Shown: one piece after another, positions 15,571 through 23,861 of the stretch | Layout of the letters: each line of letters opens with the position of its first letter | Numbering within the stretch: the stretch's first letter is position 1 | From: an uncultured Johnsonella sp. | Lineage (GTDB): Bacteria; Bacillota; Clostridia; Lachnospirales; Lachnospiraceae | Direction: 5' to 3' | DNA: 39,252 bases | Assembly (NCBI GenBank): GCA_937927235.1 | Contig: CALBCM010000025.1 | Span: forward strand, 1-39,252 | The notes under the pieces: generated by a model | The model's input: the letters and a program-made list of their open reading frames with translations, nothing else | What the model was told of the DNA's origin: nothing | The model's database searches: none | Position numbers and translations under genes: made by a program

Positions 15571-18129
15571 TTATTCTACATAACCCGCTTTTCTGAGAAC
15601 ATCCATTGATTTATCAAGATTAGCCGCCGCAATCTGAACTATGGGACCTGTACAGCCCATACCGCTCTCAGCGTAAATACCCGCCTTCCAAAGAGTCCTT
15701 ACCGCATCTTCAAGGTCCATTACCTCAATTCCTGCAATAGCCTCGGTACAAACCTCCTTAGGAGGTGCCGTTACTTCTTCCTGCTCTTTTTCAGCCTTTT
15801 TAGCCGGAGCATTCTCAGCAAGAAGCTTATCAAGTCCCGCCTTATGAGCTGCTTCATATTCCGCCTTGGCAACTGCCCTCCAGTCATTTGCAACAAGATT
15901 TGCAGCATATTCTATGGCTCCCGCCACTACAGGTGCGCCTGAAGCCCTGGAAACAATCATTACAAGCTTATCATAGCCTTCGCCTATACCGGGACCGTAG
16001 CCATAGCCGCTCGCCTCATACTGACCTCCGGTGGTATATGAGGAGAACAGTTTCATCATAAGATTTCCAGTAAGTGCATCCATAACCATTACGTCAGCCG
16101 TTCCCATAAGAAGGTCATTTCCTCTCATCTCAACACCGCCGTCACTTCTTGCAGATTCAGCAAGCTCTATATCATAGCCGTTGTCCTTAAGTGCCCTGAG
16201 TATCTTTGCACAGGCTCTTGCACCGTCAATATTCGCTATCCCCACTGTAGGTCTTTCAACACCATCAGCCTTTGCAGCTATAATTCCCGCAATAGCATTT
16301 TTAACAAGCGCTGCCACTCTGTCAGTGTCTGAGGTACCTGTAGTGTTCGCTATATACATGGACCTTCCTTTGGCCGGGGTAATCACCTTACCTACCGTGG
16401 AAACACCTATGGGGAAAGGATAGTGCATGGTAACTGCTGCCGCTGCTTCCTTACTGTCAAGGAGCTTTTCCATCTCAGAATGAGCAGCTTTGCCGTCGCA
16501 GAGCAAGGTTTCTATACCCTTTGAGGCTGCAAGTCTGAGTGCAAGCTCAGTATCTTCTTCTCCATGCTCACTGCCCTCAAGTGCGTAAGCCACTTTAATT
16601 CCCTTAAAGGAAGTATCCTTAACTTTAATAGCCGATTTAACATCAGAGGCTTCAGGCTTCTTATCCTCTGAGCCTTGATTTGACTCAACCAGGAAAGATA
16701 CGCCGTCAAAAAGGTTGGTAAGTCTTCCAAGGAATAAGGAGCCCTTGCCTATAATCATAGCTCTCTTTACTTTTCCCTCAAGGCATTCCTTAATCAAATG
16801 TCCGAGATAAGGAACTCCGGAAGGTATGTGCCCCTGTGTAGGAGCCCAGCCCGTCATACCGCGTTTTTTGACAAATTCGGCTATCTGGCTGCGCTCTATT
16901 TCTTTTTTCATTACGGCAAGTGCGGCAATCATTTTATAATTTGCCTCAGGCACATCTCCCGCTCCTGCCGGCTTGGTAATATCCGGATTTTGCAGCTCAG
17001 GAGCATATTTGTCTACATCAGTAAACTTAAGCCCCGCTCTTTGAAGCGGCTCGCCCACAAGTGCGGTAATAACCATCTGAGGAGCTGAACCTGTCCCTAT
17101 CTTATGTGAGCCTACAATATCTGTACGCATTACAGGATGGATTCCGTCATTTGCCGATACAAGTATTGCAAAACCCGCAACACAGTCCTCAAGTACAGGC
17201 AGTCCTTTTTTAACATGGTCCTTGCCGTTCATTCCAAGCTTTGCAGTACAGCCTCCGCCTGAAACTACGACATTTTTAAAAGTGCCTGCATGCACCAGAG
17301 AAGCTGCGTGTATCATAGCATGTGCAGGGCCTGCACAAAAGCCTCTCACATCTGAGCCGGTAGCATTCACATAGCCTGCAACCTCAGCGGAAGCCTTTGC
17401 AAAGTTTCCTCCGCCTCTTTGGTTCATATCACCGCAGGCTTCTTCGCAGCAGTCAATTACATAGTCTATATCTTCAGGCTTGACATTGTTCTTTTTAGTT
17501 AAATCAATAAGTGCTATAACGTTTGAAGCCTTTGCTACCAGATTTTCAAGCATTACATGCGCAGAAAGGTTTACATCGACATCATGTGCTCTTTTTACAA
17601 CTCCTACAAGCTCTGTAAGATTTATATAAAGCCCCTCCGCATGCTCCTCATTTACAAGTCTTTCCAGCTCCGCTTTAGGAGCAGTGCCCTTTTCAGATAC
17701 CAGCTTTTCCAGCTGTGCAGCAGAAAATAAACCACGTTTTTCCAGCTTTGCCTTAACCTGTCCGGCAAATTCCGGCTCAAAAAGCACAAGCTCGAAAACA
17801 TCGCTTATATGCATTGCACCATAAAATTCTTCTTCACTTACAATATTTCCAAAGGGACCTTCTTCCTTCGCTCCCTCCCATTTTTTATCATAAAAAGGGA
17901 AAGCCGTATTTCCAAGGTCCTCATAGCTGGCATTTCCTATATAAACCTGGTTCGGAATATAAGAAACCACTTCTTCATAGCTTCTATAATGCTTCGGAAG
18001 TTCACGAAGATATTCAGAATCAGGATTTACCACCTTTTCCGTAGTCTGTGTAGTCCCGCTGTGCATTATCATATCGGGAGTAAAAGCCAGCGTATAGCTG
18101 CTTCCTTTTATAACAGGAAAATCCTTCAT
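15571..18129 (-). CDS. Glycine/sarcosine/betaine reductase component C, GrdC-GrdD fusion
   Basis: Component C takes the carboxymethyl group held on the selenol of GrdA and releases it as acetyl phosphate, the energy-yielding step of the glycine-type Stickland reaction. The 852-residue protein is two subunits in one chain. Residues 1 to ~484 match GrdC (beta), which is FabH-like with the probable nucleophile Cys265 in GFCAGPAHAM. Residues ~506-852 match GrdD (alpha), which is PlsX-like with a C-terminal conserved cysteine, Cys826, in ESGMGCTGP. A charged linker (~485-505) joins them. In characterised operons grdC and grdD are separate genes. GGAGG precedes the ATG. A terminator separates it from grdA upstream. 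Confidence 0.9.
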   Translation of the reverse strand: MKDFPVIKGSSYTLAFTPDMIMHSGTTQTTEKVVNPDSEYLRELPKHYRSYEEVVSYIPNQVYIGNASYEDLGNTAFPFYDKKWEGAKEEGPFGNIVSEEEFYGAMHISDVFELVLFEPEFAGQVKAKLEKRGLFSAAQLEKLVSEKGTAPKAELERLVNEEHAEGLYINLTELVGVVKRAHDVDVNLSAHVMLENLVAKASNVIALIDLTKKNNVKPEDIDYVIDCCEEACGDMNQRGGGNFAKASAEVAGYVNATGSDVRGFCAGPAHAMIHAASLVHAGTFKNVVVSGGGCTAKLGMNGKDHVKKGLPVLEDCVAGFAILVSANDGIHPVMRTDIVGSHKIGTGSAPQMVITALVGEPLQRAGLKFTDVDKYAPELQNPDITKPAGAGDVPEANYKMIAALAVMKKEIERSQIAEFVKKRGMTGWAPTQGHIPSGVPYLGHLIKECLEGKVKRAMIIGKGSLFLGRLTNLFDGVSFLVESNQGSEDKKPEASDVKSAIKVKDTSFKGIKVAYALEGSEHGEEDTELALRLAASKGIETLLCDGKAAHSEMEKLLDSKEAAAAVTMHYPFPIGVSTVGKVITPAKGRSMYIANTTGTSDTDRVAALVKNAIAGIIAAKADGVERPTVGIANIDGARACAKILRALKDNGYDIELAESARSDGGVEMRGNDLLMGTADVMVMDALTGNLMMKLFSSYTTGGQYEASGYGYGPGIGEGYDKLVMIVSRASGAPVVAGAIEYAANLVANDWRAVAKAEYEAAHKAGLDKLLAENAPAKKAEKEQEEVTAPPKEVCTEAIAGIEVMDLEDAVRTLWKAGIYAESGMGCTGPIVQIAAANLDKSMDVLRKAGYVE

Positions 18130-18284
18130 AAGTTAATTACCTCCAGTAATTTTATATATTTTTTTCTGCATTAAAATACAGTATCTATTTACAAAAAGCT
18201 TCAATATTTCTTTTGCCACAGCTTAGCTTAGTCAATTTTGCTGCTGGCAGAAACAGGAAGGCTTTTAATAACTTTAATTAACAT

Positions 18285-18325
18285 AAAAAGGCTGCTGCGA
18301 CAGAAAACTATCGAAACAGCCTTTT
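18285..18325 (-). terminator. Terminator between grdA and grdCD
   Basis: On the minus strand, AAAAGGCTG pairs with CAGCCTTTT, enclosing a second stem CGATAG-TTTT-CTGTCG, and T5 follows. It lies 22 bases past the grdA stop. It could leave grdA transcripts more abundant than grdCD. Confidence 0.75.
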
Positions 18326-18346
18326 GAAAAGCTTCGAGGAAAAGGC

Positions 18347-18823
18347 TTATCCGAGATATTTACAATACTCTTTGCGGATATTTTCCATTTCTTCATGAAT
18401 GGAATCAACATCCATAACCATCTCCATCATACCAACCTGTTCTTCGTAGACAGATGGATCTACCTCAGATTTTACTTCATCCTCACAAATATGATAAACC
18501 GTCAGTCCCAACTGGACTCCTGTTAATGGACCTGCAAAAGTAGGGTCGCCTGCGGTAACTGTTTCAGCCGCAAGACCTGAAGCTTCAGCTTCAGCGGCAC
18601 CAAGAAGTACAACTACATTCTCTGCACCGTGTTCCTCACTAATATTTAAAACTCTCTTTTGATTTTCCAGATCCATAGCACCAGCGGACGTTCAGACAAA
18701 GCACTCTGTTGAGGAGTAAGCTATATTAGCTCCGGCTGTCTTCGCACACTCTTCTATGGCTGGACCAGGTACGCCGTCTCTATCTCCGACAATAATGACG
18801 TACTTATCTTTCAAAATAGCCAT
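18347..18823 (-). CDS. grdA: Glycine reductase selenoprotein A (GrdA), Sec at codon 44
   Basis: GrdA is the small selenoprotein shared by glycine, sarcosine and betaine reductases. Its selenol receives the carboxymethyl group from component B and passes it to component C, and it is then re-reduced by thioredoxin. The frame opens at ATG 18823 (GGAGG upstream). It reads through an in-frame TGA at 18694-18692 (codon 44) in the family motif CFVUTSAGAMD, so Cys41 and Sec44 form the CxxU redox pair. It ends after 158 residues, the usual length. A reading that treats the TGA as stop would leave only the 109-residue C-terminal part. selA, selB and selC nearby support selenocysteine decoding. Confidence 0.96.
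18650..18694 (-). promoter_or_regulatory. Presumed bacterial SECIS region of grdA
   Basis: Bacterial SECIS hairpins lie immediately 3' of the Sec UGA. Here the first 45 bases contain a small possible stem (GTCC with GGAT) enclosing GGTG. I infer it by position; the fold I can see is weak. Confidence 0.35.
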
Positions 18824-18895
18824 TGAGATTTCCTCCTGTAAAATTATTTATACTTAAACCGCTATGCGGTATAGTATCAAAGTGAAAAAATATTG

Positions 18896-19213
18896 TTATG
18901 CATACTTTTTAATCATTTCTTCGCAGGCTTCAGGAGTAGCATCATCCTTTACTCTTGAATCCACCATAATTCCATCCTTATAAATCGCAATTACCGGAAG
19001 CCCAAGAACCTTCTGCGCAATCGCAAGTCTTCTTGCCTTTGAAGTATTAATTGATGTAAATTTAATATTTTTGCCGTAGGTTTCTTCAAATCCATGAATA
19101 TGCGGCATAAGCGCCTGACAAGGAACACATCCGTCTCCAAAAAAGTCTACAAGAACATAACCTTCCGCCTTAAGCACTTCTGCTTCAAAATTGTCTTTTG
19201 TTACTTCTAACAC
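18896..19213 (-). CDS. trxA: Thioredoxin with GCVPC active site
   Basis: This is the electron carrier between thioredoxin reductase and the Cys/Sec pair of GrdA. The 105-residue thioredoxin fold has the redox motif Cys29-Val-Pro-Cys32 in FFGDGCVPCQALMP, replacing the standard WCGPC. This GCVPC variant is known from amino-acid-fermenting clostridia, where it serves glycine reductase. It lies between trxB and grdA and has its own promoter upstream. Confidence 0.92.
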   Translation of the reverse strand: MLEVTKDNFEAEVLKAEGYVLVDFFGDGCVPCQALMPHIHGFEETYGKNIKFTSINTSKARRLAIAQKVLGLPVIAIYKDGIMVDSRVKDDATPEACEEMIKKYA

Positions 19214-19299
19214 CTTTTATTTCCTCCTTAAAATTTAAAAATCAGATAAGTTTGTTAATTTTATAACTACATATTCGCATGCGGTTATAACCTGTATAT

Positions 19300-19328
19300 A
19301 TTATATAATGTATTGCAAATTAAATCAA
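19300..19328 (-). promoter_or_regulatory. Promoter of trxA-grdA
   Basis: A -35 TTGATT (19323-19328), a 17-base spacer and a consensus -10 TATAAT (19300-19305) lie in the trxB-trxA gap. Confidence 0.6.
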
Positions 19329-19381
19329 CACTATTACCTATTAATTAAAGCTAATCCGCCCAAATTCAGGCTTAATTTTTC

Positions 19382-20332
19382 TTAATCATTTTCCGCTATA
19401 AAACGCTCCGCCTGTGCAGCGGCTATCGCACCGTCTGCGGCTGCGGTTACGACCTGACGCAGTGATTTAACTCTGACATCACCTGCTGCAAATACTCCCG
19501 GATATTTAGTCTTCATATCAGCATCTGTTACCAGGTAGCCACCCTCCATTTCAAGCCCTGATTCAGAAAGAAATTCTGAGTTCGGAAGCAGACCTATAAA
19601 TCCGAAAAGCCCGAACATGCCGTCATCAGGGTCAGCTTTGATTTCAGTCAGCTCACCGGTTTTTACATTTCTAACTATCATGCTCTCCAGTATTTCATCA
19701 CCGTTTACCTCTTCTACCACGCTGTCCCACATGAAAAACAGCTTGTCGTTCTTAAAGGCTTTCTCCTGAATTGACTTTGCTGCTCTTAGCTCATTTCTCC
19801 TGTGGATCACAGTCACCTTTCTCGCAAACTTTGTCAGATACATAGCTTCTTCAACCGCAGAATCACCTCCGCCTACCACATACACCTCAAAGTCTTCATA
19901 GAAGTTGGCATCGCAGGTAGCACAGAAAGAAATTCCCTTTCCGACAAATTCCTTTTCATTTTTGCAGCCTATAGGTCTTGGATGTGCTCCCGTAGCTATA
20001 ATTGCCGTCTTTGATTCATATACATTTCCTTTGGTATCTGTAAATCTCTTAATCTTGCCTTCGAGCTCAACCTTTGTAATATTCGCAGTTACTCTTTCAC
20101 AGCCGAAATGCTTCGCCTGCTCTGTCATTCTCGCTATAAGCGTAGGACCTGATTCTTCCTTGTCAAGCACCTGCCCGGGATAGTTTTCAATTTCATCAGT
20201 GATAGCTATCTGCCCTCCGTCAATACCCTTTTCAATTATAAGAGTATCCAGCTTATATCTTCCTCCGTAAAGTCCTGCTGCCAATCCCGCCGGACCTGCA
20301 CCAAGAATAATTAAATCGTAAACCTTGCTCAT
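19382..20332 (-). CDS. trxB: Thioredoxin reductase (NAD(P)H, FAD)
   Basis: This flavoenzyme reduces the neighbouring thioredoxin. The 316 residues show the FAD-binding GAGPAG at 11-16, the redox-active CATC at 137-140, the nucleotide-binding GGGDSA at 154-159 and the C-terminal FAD motif GVFAAGDVR. The ATG at 20332 has AGGAGG upstream. It is the first gene of the trxB-trxA-grdA-grdCD group, as in known glycine reductase clusters. Confidence 0.95.
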   Translation of the reverse strand: MSKVYDLIILGAGPAGLAAGLYGGRYKLDTLIIEKGIDGGQIAITDEIENYPGQVLDKEESGPTLIARMTEQAKHFGCERVTANITKVELEGKIKRFTDTKGNVYESKTAIIATGAHPRPIGCKNEKEFVGKGISFCATCDANFYEDFEVYVVGGGDSAVEEAMYLTKFARKVTVIHRRNELRAAKSIQEKAFKNDKLFFMWDSVVEEVNGDEILESMIVRNVKTGELTEIKADPDDGMFGLFGFIGLLPNSEFLSESGLEMEGGYLVTDADMKTKYPGVFAAGDVRVKSLRQVVTAAADGAIAAAQAERFIAEND

Positions 20333-20459
20333 AAATCCTCCTTTAAAAATTAAATACAGATGCCGATTCTTTTATAGCTTCAGTATCTTGTAGTTTATCT
20401 GTTATAATAATAAATATAATATAAACTTTTAATTATAAATTGCCATGCTGTTTATAATT

Positions 20460-20507
20460 AAGCCTCGTACAGGCTTATATTATAGCATTTGTCATCTGCA
20501 TTGACAA
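20460..20507 (-). promoter_or_regulatory. Promoter of the trxB-grd group, with 5' hairpin
   Basis: A -35 TTGTCA (20502-20507), a 17-base spacer and a consensus -10 TATAAT (20479-20484) are present. The transcript would begin near 20472 with a leader of about 140 bases. AAGCC/GGCTT (20460-20476) forms a small hairpin at its start. I see no glycine riboswitch in the leader. Confidence 0.7.
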
Positions 20508-20530
20508 CCTTGCAACATAAGATAAAAATA

Positions 20531-20559
20531 CAGCTTTACATCATTTTAATGTAAAGCTG
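20531..20559 (-). terminator. Terminator of the DUF3298 lipoprotein gene
   Basis: CAGCTTTACAT pairs with ATGTAAAGCTG over 11 bases with a 7-base loop. TATTTTTATC follows on the minus strand. Confidence 0.75.
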
Positions 20560-20621
20560 CTTTGTCTATTTATTATTATTACAAAAACGAAACAGTAAAG
20601 CCACTAACAATAATAAAAAAA

Positions 20622-22274
20622 TTAATTAGCGCTCATTCCGCTTTTAATCTCACTGTATTTATCGCTTCCTGCACTCTGCTGCTCCATAAGCTTATCCTGA
20701 GAAATACCGTTTATGATCACATTATTATCCTTAATACTCAGATTTAACCTGTAAAGCTTGCCCTCCTCGGTCCTTATATCGCAATAAGCCGTACCATCAG
20801 TGCTTACCGCATAAAATACGGTACCTGCCGGAAGTGCGGTTTCTGAAGCCTCAGCACCGCCATTAAGCTCATTTGCTTTAACTGAGGTTTTAAGCTTCAT
20901 CTTGTCAATACCCTCATAAAAAGCATATTTATAGGTTTCTTCCTTAGGAGCAGGCAGCCCGTCAGAGGCTAAGCTGTAGTGCCTGTAAATAATATGTCTT
21001 CCAAGCAGATTTCTTAAATTATAAATTATAAAATTATCCGGACCAGAAATATAGTCCCAAAGGATTCCCTCATAGGTACTTACAAATTCCGAGCCTTGCT
21101 CACTTAATTTAAATACATCCAGCACAGGTCCGGCATCAGGCTTTTCAGAGGCTATATAAAGCCAGGTAGCTCCGCTTTCAGCATGCAGCACCGCTGCTGA
21201 TTTCTTTTCATAATTATAAAGACCGCTCAGATTATATTCCTTAGTTTCTCCATTTACTCCTCCTACAGTGATAGAAATCTTATCAAACTTTTTATCAGCA
21301 TCTGCAGTAAGCTTGTCCATCGCTATATCATAGCTTACAGCAGTTTTTGCCTTATCAGCTGAAAGCCTTAATTCCTTTCCATCACCTAGATCAAGGTACT
21401 TAGCATAAGCCTCATTATTAATAAAAAATCCACTGTTAAACAGCTCGGGATGCTCCTGTGCCGATATTTCCACTTCGGTCTGACCTACTGCATAGGCTGC
21501 AACCTCATAGGAATCAAAGGTTATTTCTATGGCTTTATCCAGCAAATTCCATTTCAGCTTATTATTATTAAGCTCCTCTTTTATAGTTTCTTTGTAATCC
21601 TCAAAAAAATCTGCTGCCCTTCCATCGTCTTCAAGAGTCTTAATTAAGACCTTATAAAACTCATCTTTATCCTTTACAACCTCTTCAAATTTTATTTCCT
21701 GCCCGGTCTTTGAATTAAAGTTATGGCTTTCATTCATAGTTACCGGGTGTACCCCTCCGAAAAACTCATAGGTTTCATTAAGAAAGCTTACTGCAATATT
21801 GTCAGCACGTTTGATTCTTATGCTTAAATCAACTGTCTTATTCATTTCAATAGTTTCAGTACTGCTGTCCTTTGCATTTTCTTCTTCACTGCCTATAATA
21901 TCCTTATTGCTTTCAAGATGGCTGTATAACTGCTTTTTATTTGCTTCAATCAAATCAGCAAACGATTTATTAAGTGATTCATAGCCCTCGTCCTCCGCTT
22001 TAAGCCCATAATAATATGAAAGTCTGAGTGAAACATTATCAGGATAGGGCTCTTCCTTCTTACTATATATTATAGTAAGCGGAGTCAGCTCCTTAAGATA
22101 TATATCCTGTTTTGCAGCGATATTTTCACTAAGCTTTTCACTATCACTGCTCACCTCAGCTGAAGTTTCTGCTAAAGCCGAATTGCTCTGACTTCCATTC
22201 TGAGTTGAACAAGCCATAGCCGCAAGCAAAACCGTCACAGCTCCTGACATTCGTAAAATACCTTTAATCTTCAT
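20622..22274 (-). CDS. DUF3298-domain lipoprotein
   Basis: This is a surface lipoprotein of unknown function. It has a lipoprotein signal with lipobox-type MACS (Cys22), then a Ser/Glu-rich linker. A region from about 45 to 270, including YEFFGGVHPVTMNESHNF and FNSGFFINNEAYAKYL, resembles the DUF4163/DUF3298 pair found in extracellular parts of RsiV-type anti-sigma factors and in peptidoglycan deacetylase partners. The remaining 280 residues have no domain I recognise and end in an SH3-like or beta-rich stretch (ALPAGTVFYAVSTDGTAY). There is no cytoplasmic anti-sigma domain, so it is not itself an RsiV. Confidence 0.65.
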   Translation of the reverse strand: MKIKGILRMSGAVTVLLAAMACSTQNGSQSNSALAETSAEVSSDSEKLSENIAAKQDIYLKELTPLTIIYSKKEEPYPDNVSLRLSYYYGLKAEDEGYESLNKSFADLIEANKKQLYSHLESNKDIIGSEEENAKDSSTETIEMNKTVDLSIRIKRADNIAVSFLNETYEFFGGVHPVTMNESHNFNSKTGQEIKFEEVVKDKDEFYKVLIKTLEDDGRAADFFEDYKETIKEELNNNKLKWNLLDKAIEITFDSYEVAAYAVGQTEVEISAQEHPELFNSGFFINNEAYAKYLDLGDGKELRLSADKAKTAVSYDIAMDKLTADADKKFDKISITVGGVNGETKEYNLSGLYNYEKKSAAVLHAESGATWLYIASEKPDAGPVLDVFKLSEQGSEFVSTYEGILWDYISGPDNFIIYNLRNLLGRHIIYRHYSLASDGLPAPKEETYKYAFYEGIDKMKLKTSVKANELNGGAEASETALPAGTVFYAVSTDGTAYCDIRTEEGKLYRLNLSIKDNNVIINGISQDKLMEQQSAGSDKYSEIKSGMSAN

Positions 22275-22307
22275 TATAAAAACCTCCCATAAATTTATAA
22301 CCTAAAA

Positions 22308-22348
22308 AGACGCTGCAGGTCTTAAAATAGATTTCCCGTACAGCGTCT
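22308..22348 (-). terminator. Terminator of the NlpC/P60 gene
   Basis: AGACGCTG pairs with CAGCGTCT, with TTTTT following on the minus strand, 35 bases past the stop. Confidence 0.7.
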
Positions 22349-22382
22349 ATCGCCGTATACTTACTATAAGTATACCATTATA

Positions 22383-23123
22383 TTAATCTGCCTGCAAGTT
22401 ATCCAGCACTGAAACATACTTTACAGGTTCTCTGCCATTATGCATATCTGAAAGAATTATACCGGTTGTAGATGAGGAAGCATGTACAATCTTATCATGC
22501 CCGGCATATATAGCTACATGATGGATGCCCTCATTTCCATAAAATACTAAATCTCCAGGCTTAAGCTCCTCCTCACTGACTTCTCTGCCCTCTCCGGCCT
22601 GAACCTGAGAAGAATGTGTAAGGTTTACTCCGGCAGTGTCTTCCATAATATATGCAGTAAAGCCTGAGCAGTCAACCCCTGAAAAAGGATCTTCACCACC
22701 CCAGACATACTCTCCTCCTACAAATGAAAGAGCATTCGCCACTACATCCTGCCTGAGCTCAGATTCCTTATCAACATCTCTGACTACACTTTCATATACT
22801 ATGGCATCATCCGTAGTATTAATATAGCCCTGCTGTCCATCCGCTTCTACCTTTGCCCAGCTGTCGTCAACGTTTTCAAGAACTTCATAAACCGTATCTT
22901 TTGCAACAGAAGCAACTTCAGATGAATCTTCCTGAGGTTCCTGTCTTATCACAGTATCCTCTTTTTGAGTCTTTACCATGTATGCAGTCCTTGTCACCGT
23001 ATTTACAGGCTCCAATTCAAAATTATTTACATCTGTATTATCATTATCAGCTCTTACATTTAAAGGTGAAGCAACTGCTATAAGGCATAAAAAAGAAGCC
23101 ACTAAAAATAATTTTTTAAACAT
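22383..23123 (-). CDS. Secreted SH3-NlpC/P60 peptidoglycan endopeptidase
   Basis: This is a predicted gamma-D-Glu-diamino acid endopeptidase that cuts stem peptides in the wall. The 246 residues have a signal peptide (1-25), an SH3_3-type domain (~48-110, DTVIRQEPQEDSSEV to GQQGYINT) and an NlpC/P60 domain (~124-240). The catalytic triad candidates are Cys152 (DCSGF), His202 (HHVAIY) and His214 (IVHAS). A consensus promoter drives it and a terminator ends it, so it is a single-gene unit. Confidence 0.92.
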   Translation of the reverse strand: MFKKLFLVASFLCLIAVASPLNVRADNDNTDVNNFELEPVNTVTRTAYMVKTQKEDTVIRQEPQEDSSEVASVAKDTVYEVLENVDDSWAKVEADGQQGYINTTDDAIVYESVVRDVDKESELRQDVVANALSFVGGEYVWGGEDPFSGVDCSGFTAYIMEDTAGVNLTHSSQVQAGEGREVSEEELKPGDLVFYGNEGIHHVAIYAGHDKIVHASSSTTGIILSDMHNGREPVKYVSVLDNLQAD

Positions 23124-23249
23124 ATCCCTCCTAAAAAAATTTATTATCTCGCTGCCGCCTCAGCCAGCCTGTAATCTCATCAAAATACGGGCGGCACAGA
23201 CAACCTGTTAAATTTAATTGCCTAAATATTAAGCAACTGTTACGGACGG

Positions 23250-23278
23250 AGTATAAAGGTTTTAACCTAATATGTCAA
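23250..23278 (-). promoter_or_regulatory. Promoter of the NlpC/P60 gene
   Basis: A consensus -35 TTGACA (23273-23278), a 17-base spacer and a -10 TATACT (23250-23255) are present. The spacer contains AGGTT/AACCT as an inverted repeat. Confidence 0.75.
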
Positions 23279-23323
23279 GTATAATATTGTGAACTTTTCT
23301 TAAAAATTTATAAATATTCTGCC

Positions 23324-23794
23324 TTATTTTAAAAATCGTCTTACTACATTATATACTATGATAATAAGCACCACAGGCAGCCATAAAGGCATAAGCATGA
23401 TAGCAATACGAGCGGACAAGGTAAGCACTGCTATAATCAGCACCACTATCGCTGCTATAATTACTGCAATCATAATATAGGCTTTTTTACTTATTTCAAA
23501 CCGGTTTATCCTAATATTTCCATCAAACCGGCTCTCCTCTTTAAACTCTCTTTCAGCTTCATTATTGTCTATATAAGAGCTTTTATCCTCCTCAAGTCCC
23601 TCAGCCTCTTTAATAGAATTTGCTATGAGTCTGGGATCTCCAAGCTCATCCATCACTTCCCTTTCACTTCTGCCCTTTGCTATTTCACCATCTATATATG
23701 AGCGATAAAACTCTATGTTTCTTATAATAACTTCTCTGGCTGCGGTATGGGCTAAAGCCTCTGATAAGCCATTTATAAATTCTTCCTTAGTCAT
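23324..23794 (-). CDS. DUF1700-family membrane protein
   Basis: This 156-residue protein has an N-terminal helical HAAS-type region (MTKEEFINGLSEAL to DELGDPRLIANSIKEAEG, residues 1-65), a charged linker, and two hydrophobic segments (about 105-130 and 133-150). DUF1700 proteins usually sit beside a PadR regulator and are proposed to act as membrane-bound sensors or anti-sigma-like factors. No PadR gene is adjacent here; the upstream neighbour is a wall-repeat protein 67 bases away. Function is unknown. Confidence 0.75.
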   Translation of the reverse strand: MTKEEFINGLSEALAHTAAREVIIRNIEFYRSYIDGEIAKGRSEREVMDELGDPRLIANSIKEAEGLEEDKSSYIDNNEAEREFKEESRFDGNIRINRFEISKKAYIMIAVIIAAIVVLIIAVLTLSARIAIMLMPLWLPVVLIIIVYNVVRRFLK

Positions 23795-23861
23795 TCTGTT
23801 TCTCCTAGTTAAAATATCATATTATAAAGTAGGCATTTTTAATCCGCCCCTTGTCTGTATA

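Noticed and set aside
18347..18676. A 109-residue stand-alone protein starting at the internal ATG 18676
   Set aside because: It is the C-terminal part of GrdA; the frame continues upstream through the Sec TGA to a start with a good ribosome binding site.
18347..18823. grdA as a pseudogene broken by a stop codon
   Set aside because: The TGA is exactly at the known Sec position in an otherwise intact family motif, and sel genes are adjacent.
20333..20472. Glycine riboswitch in the trxB leader
   Set aside because: The ~140-base leader is AT-rich and shows no tandem aptamer-like conserved blocks; only one small hairpin is visible.
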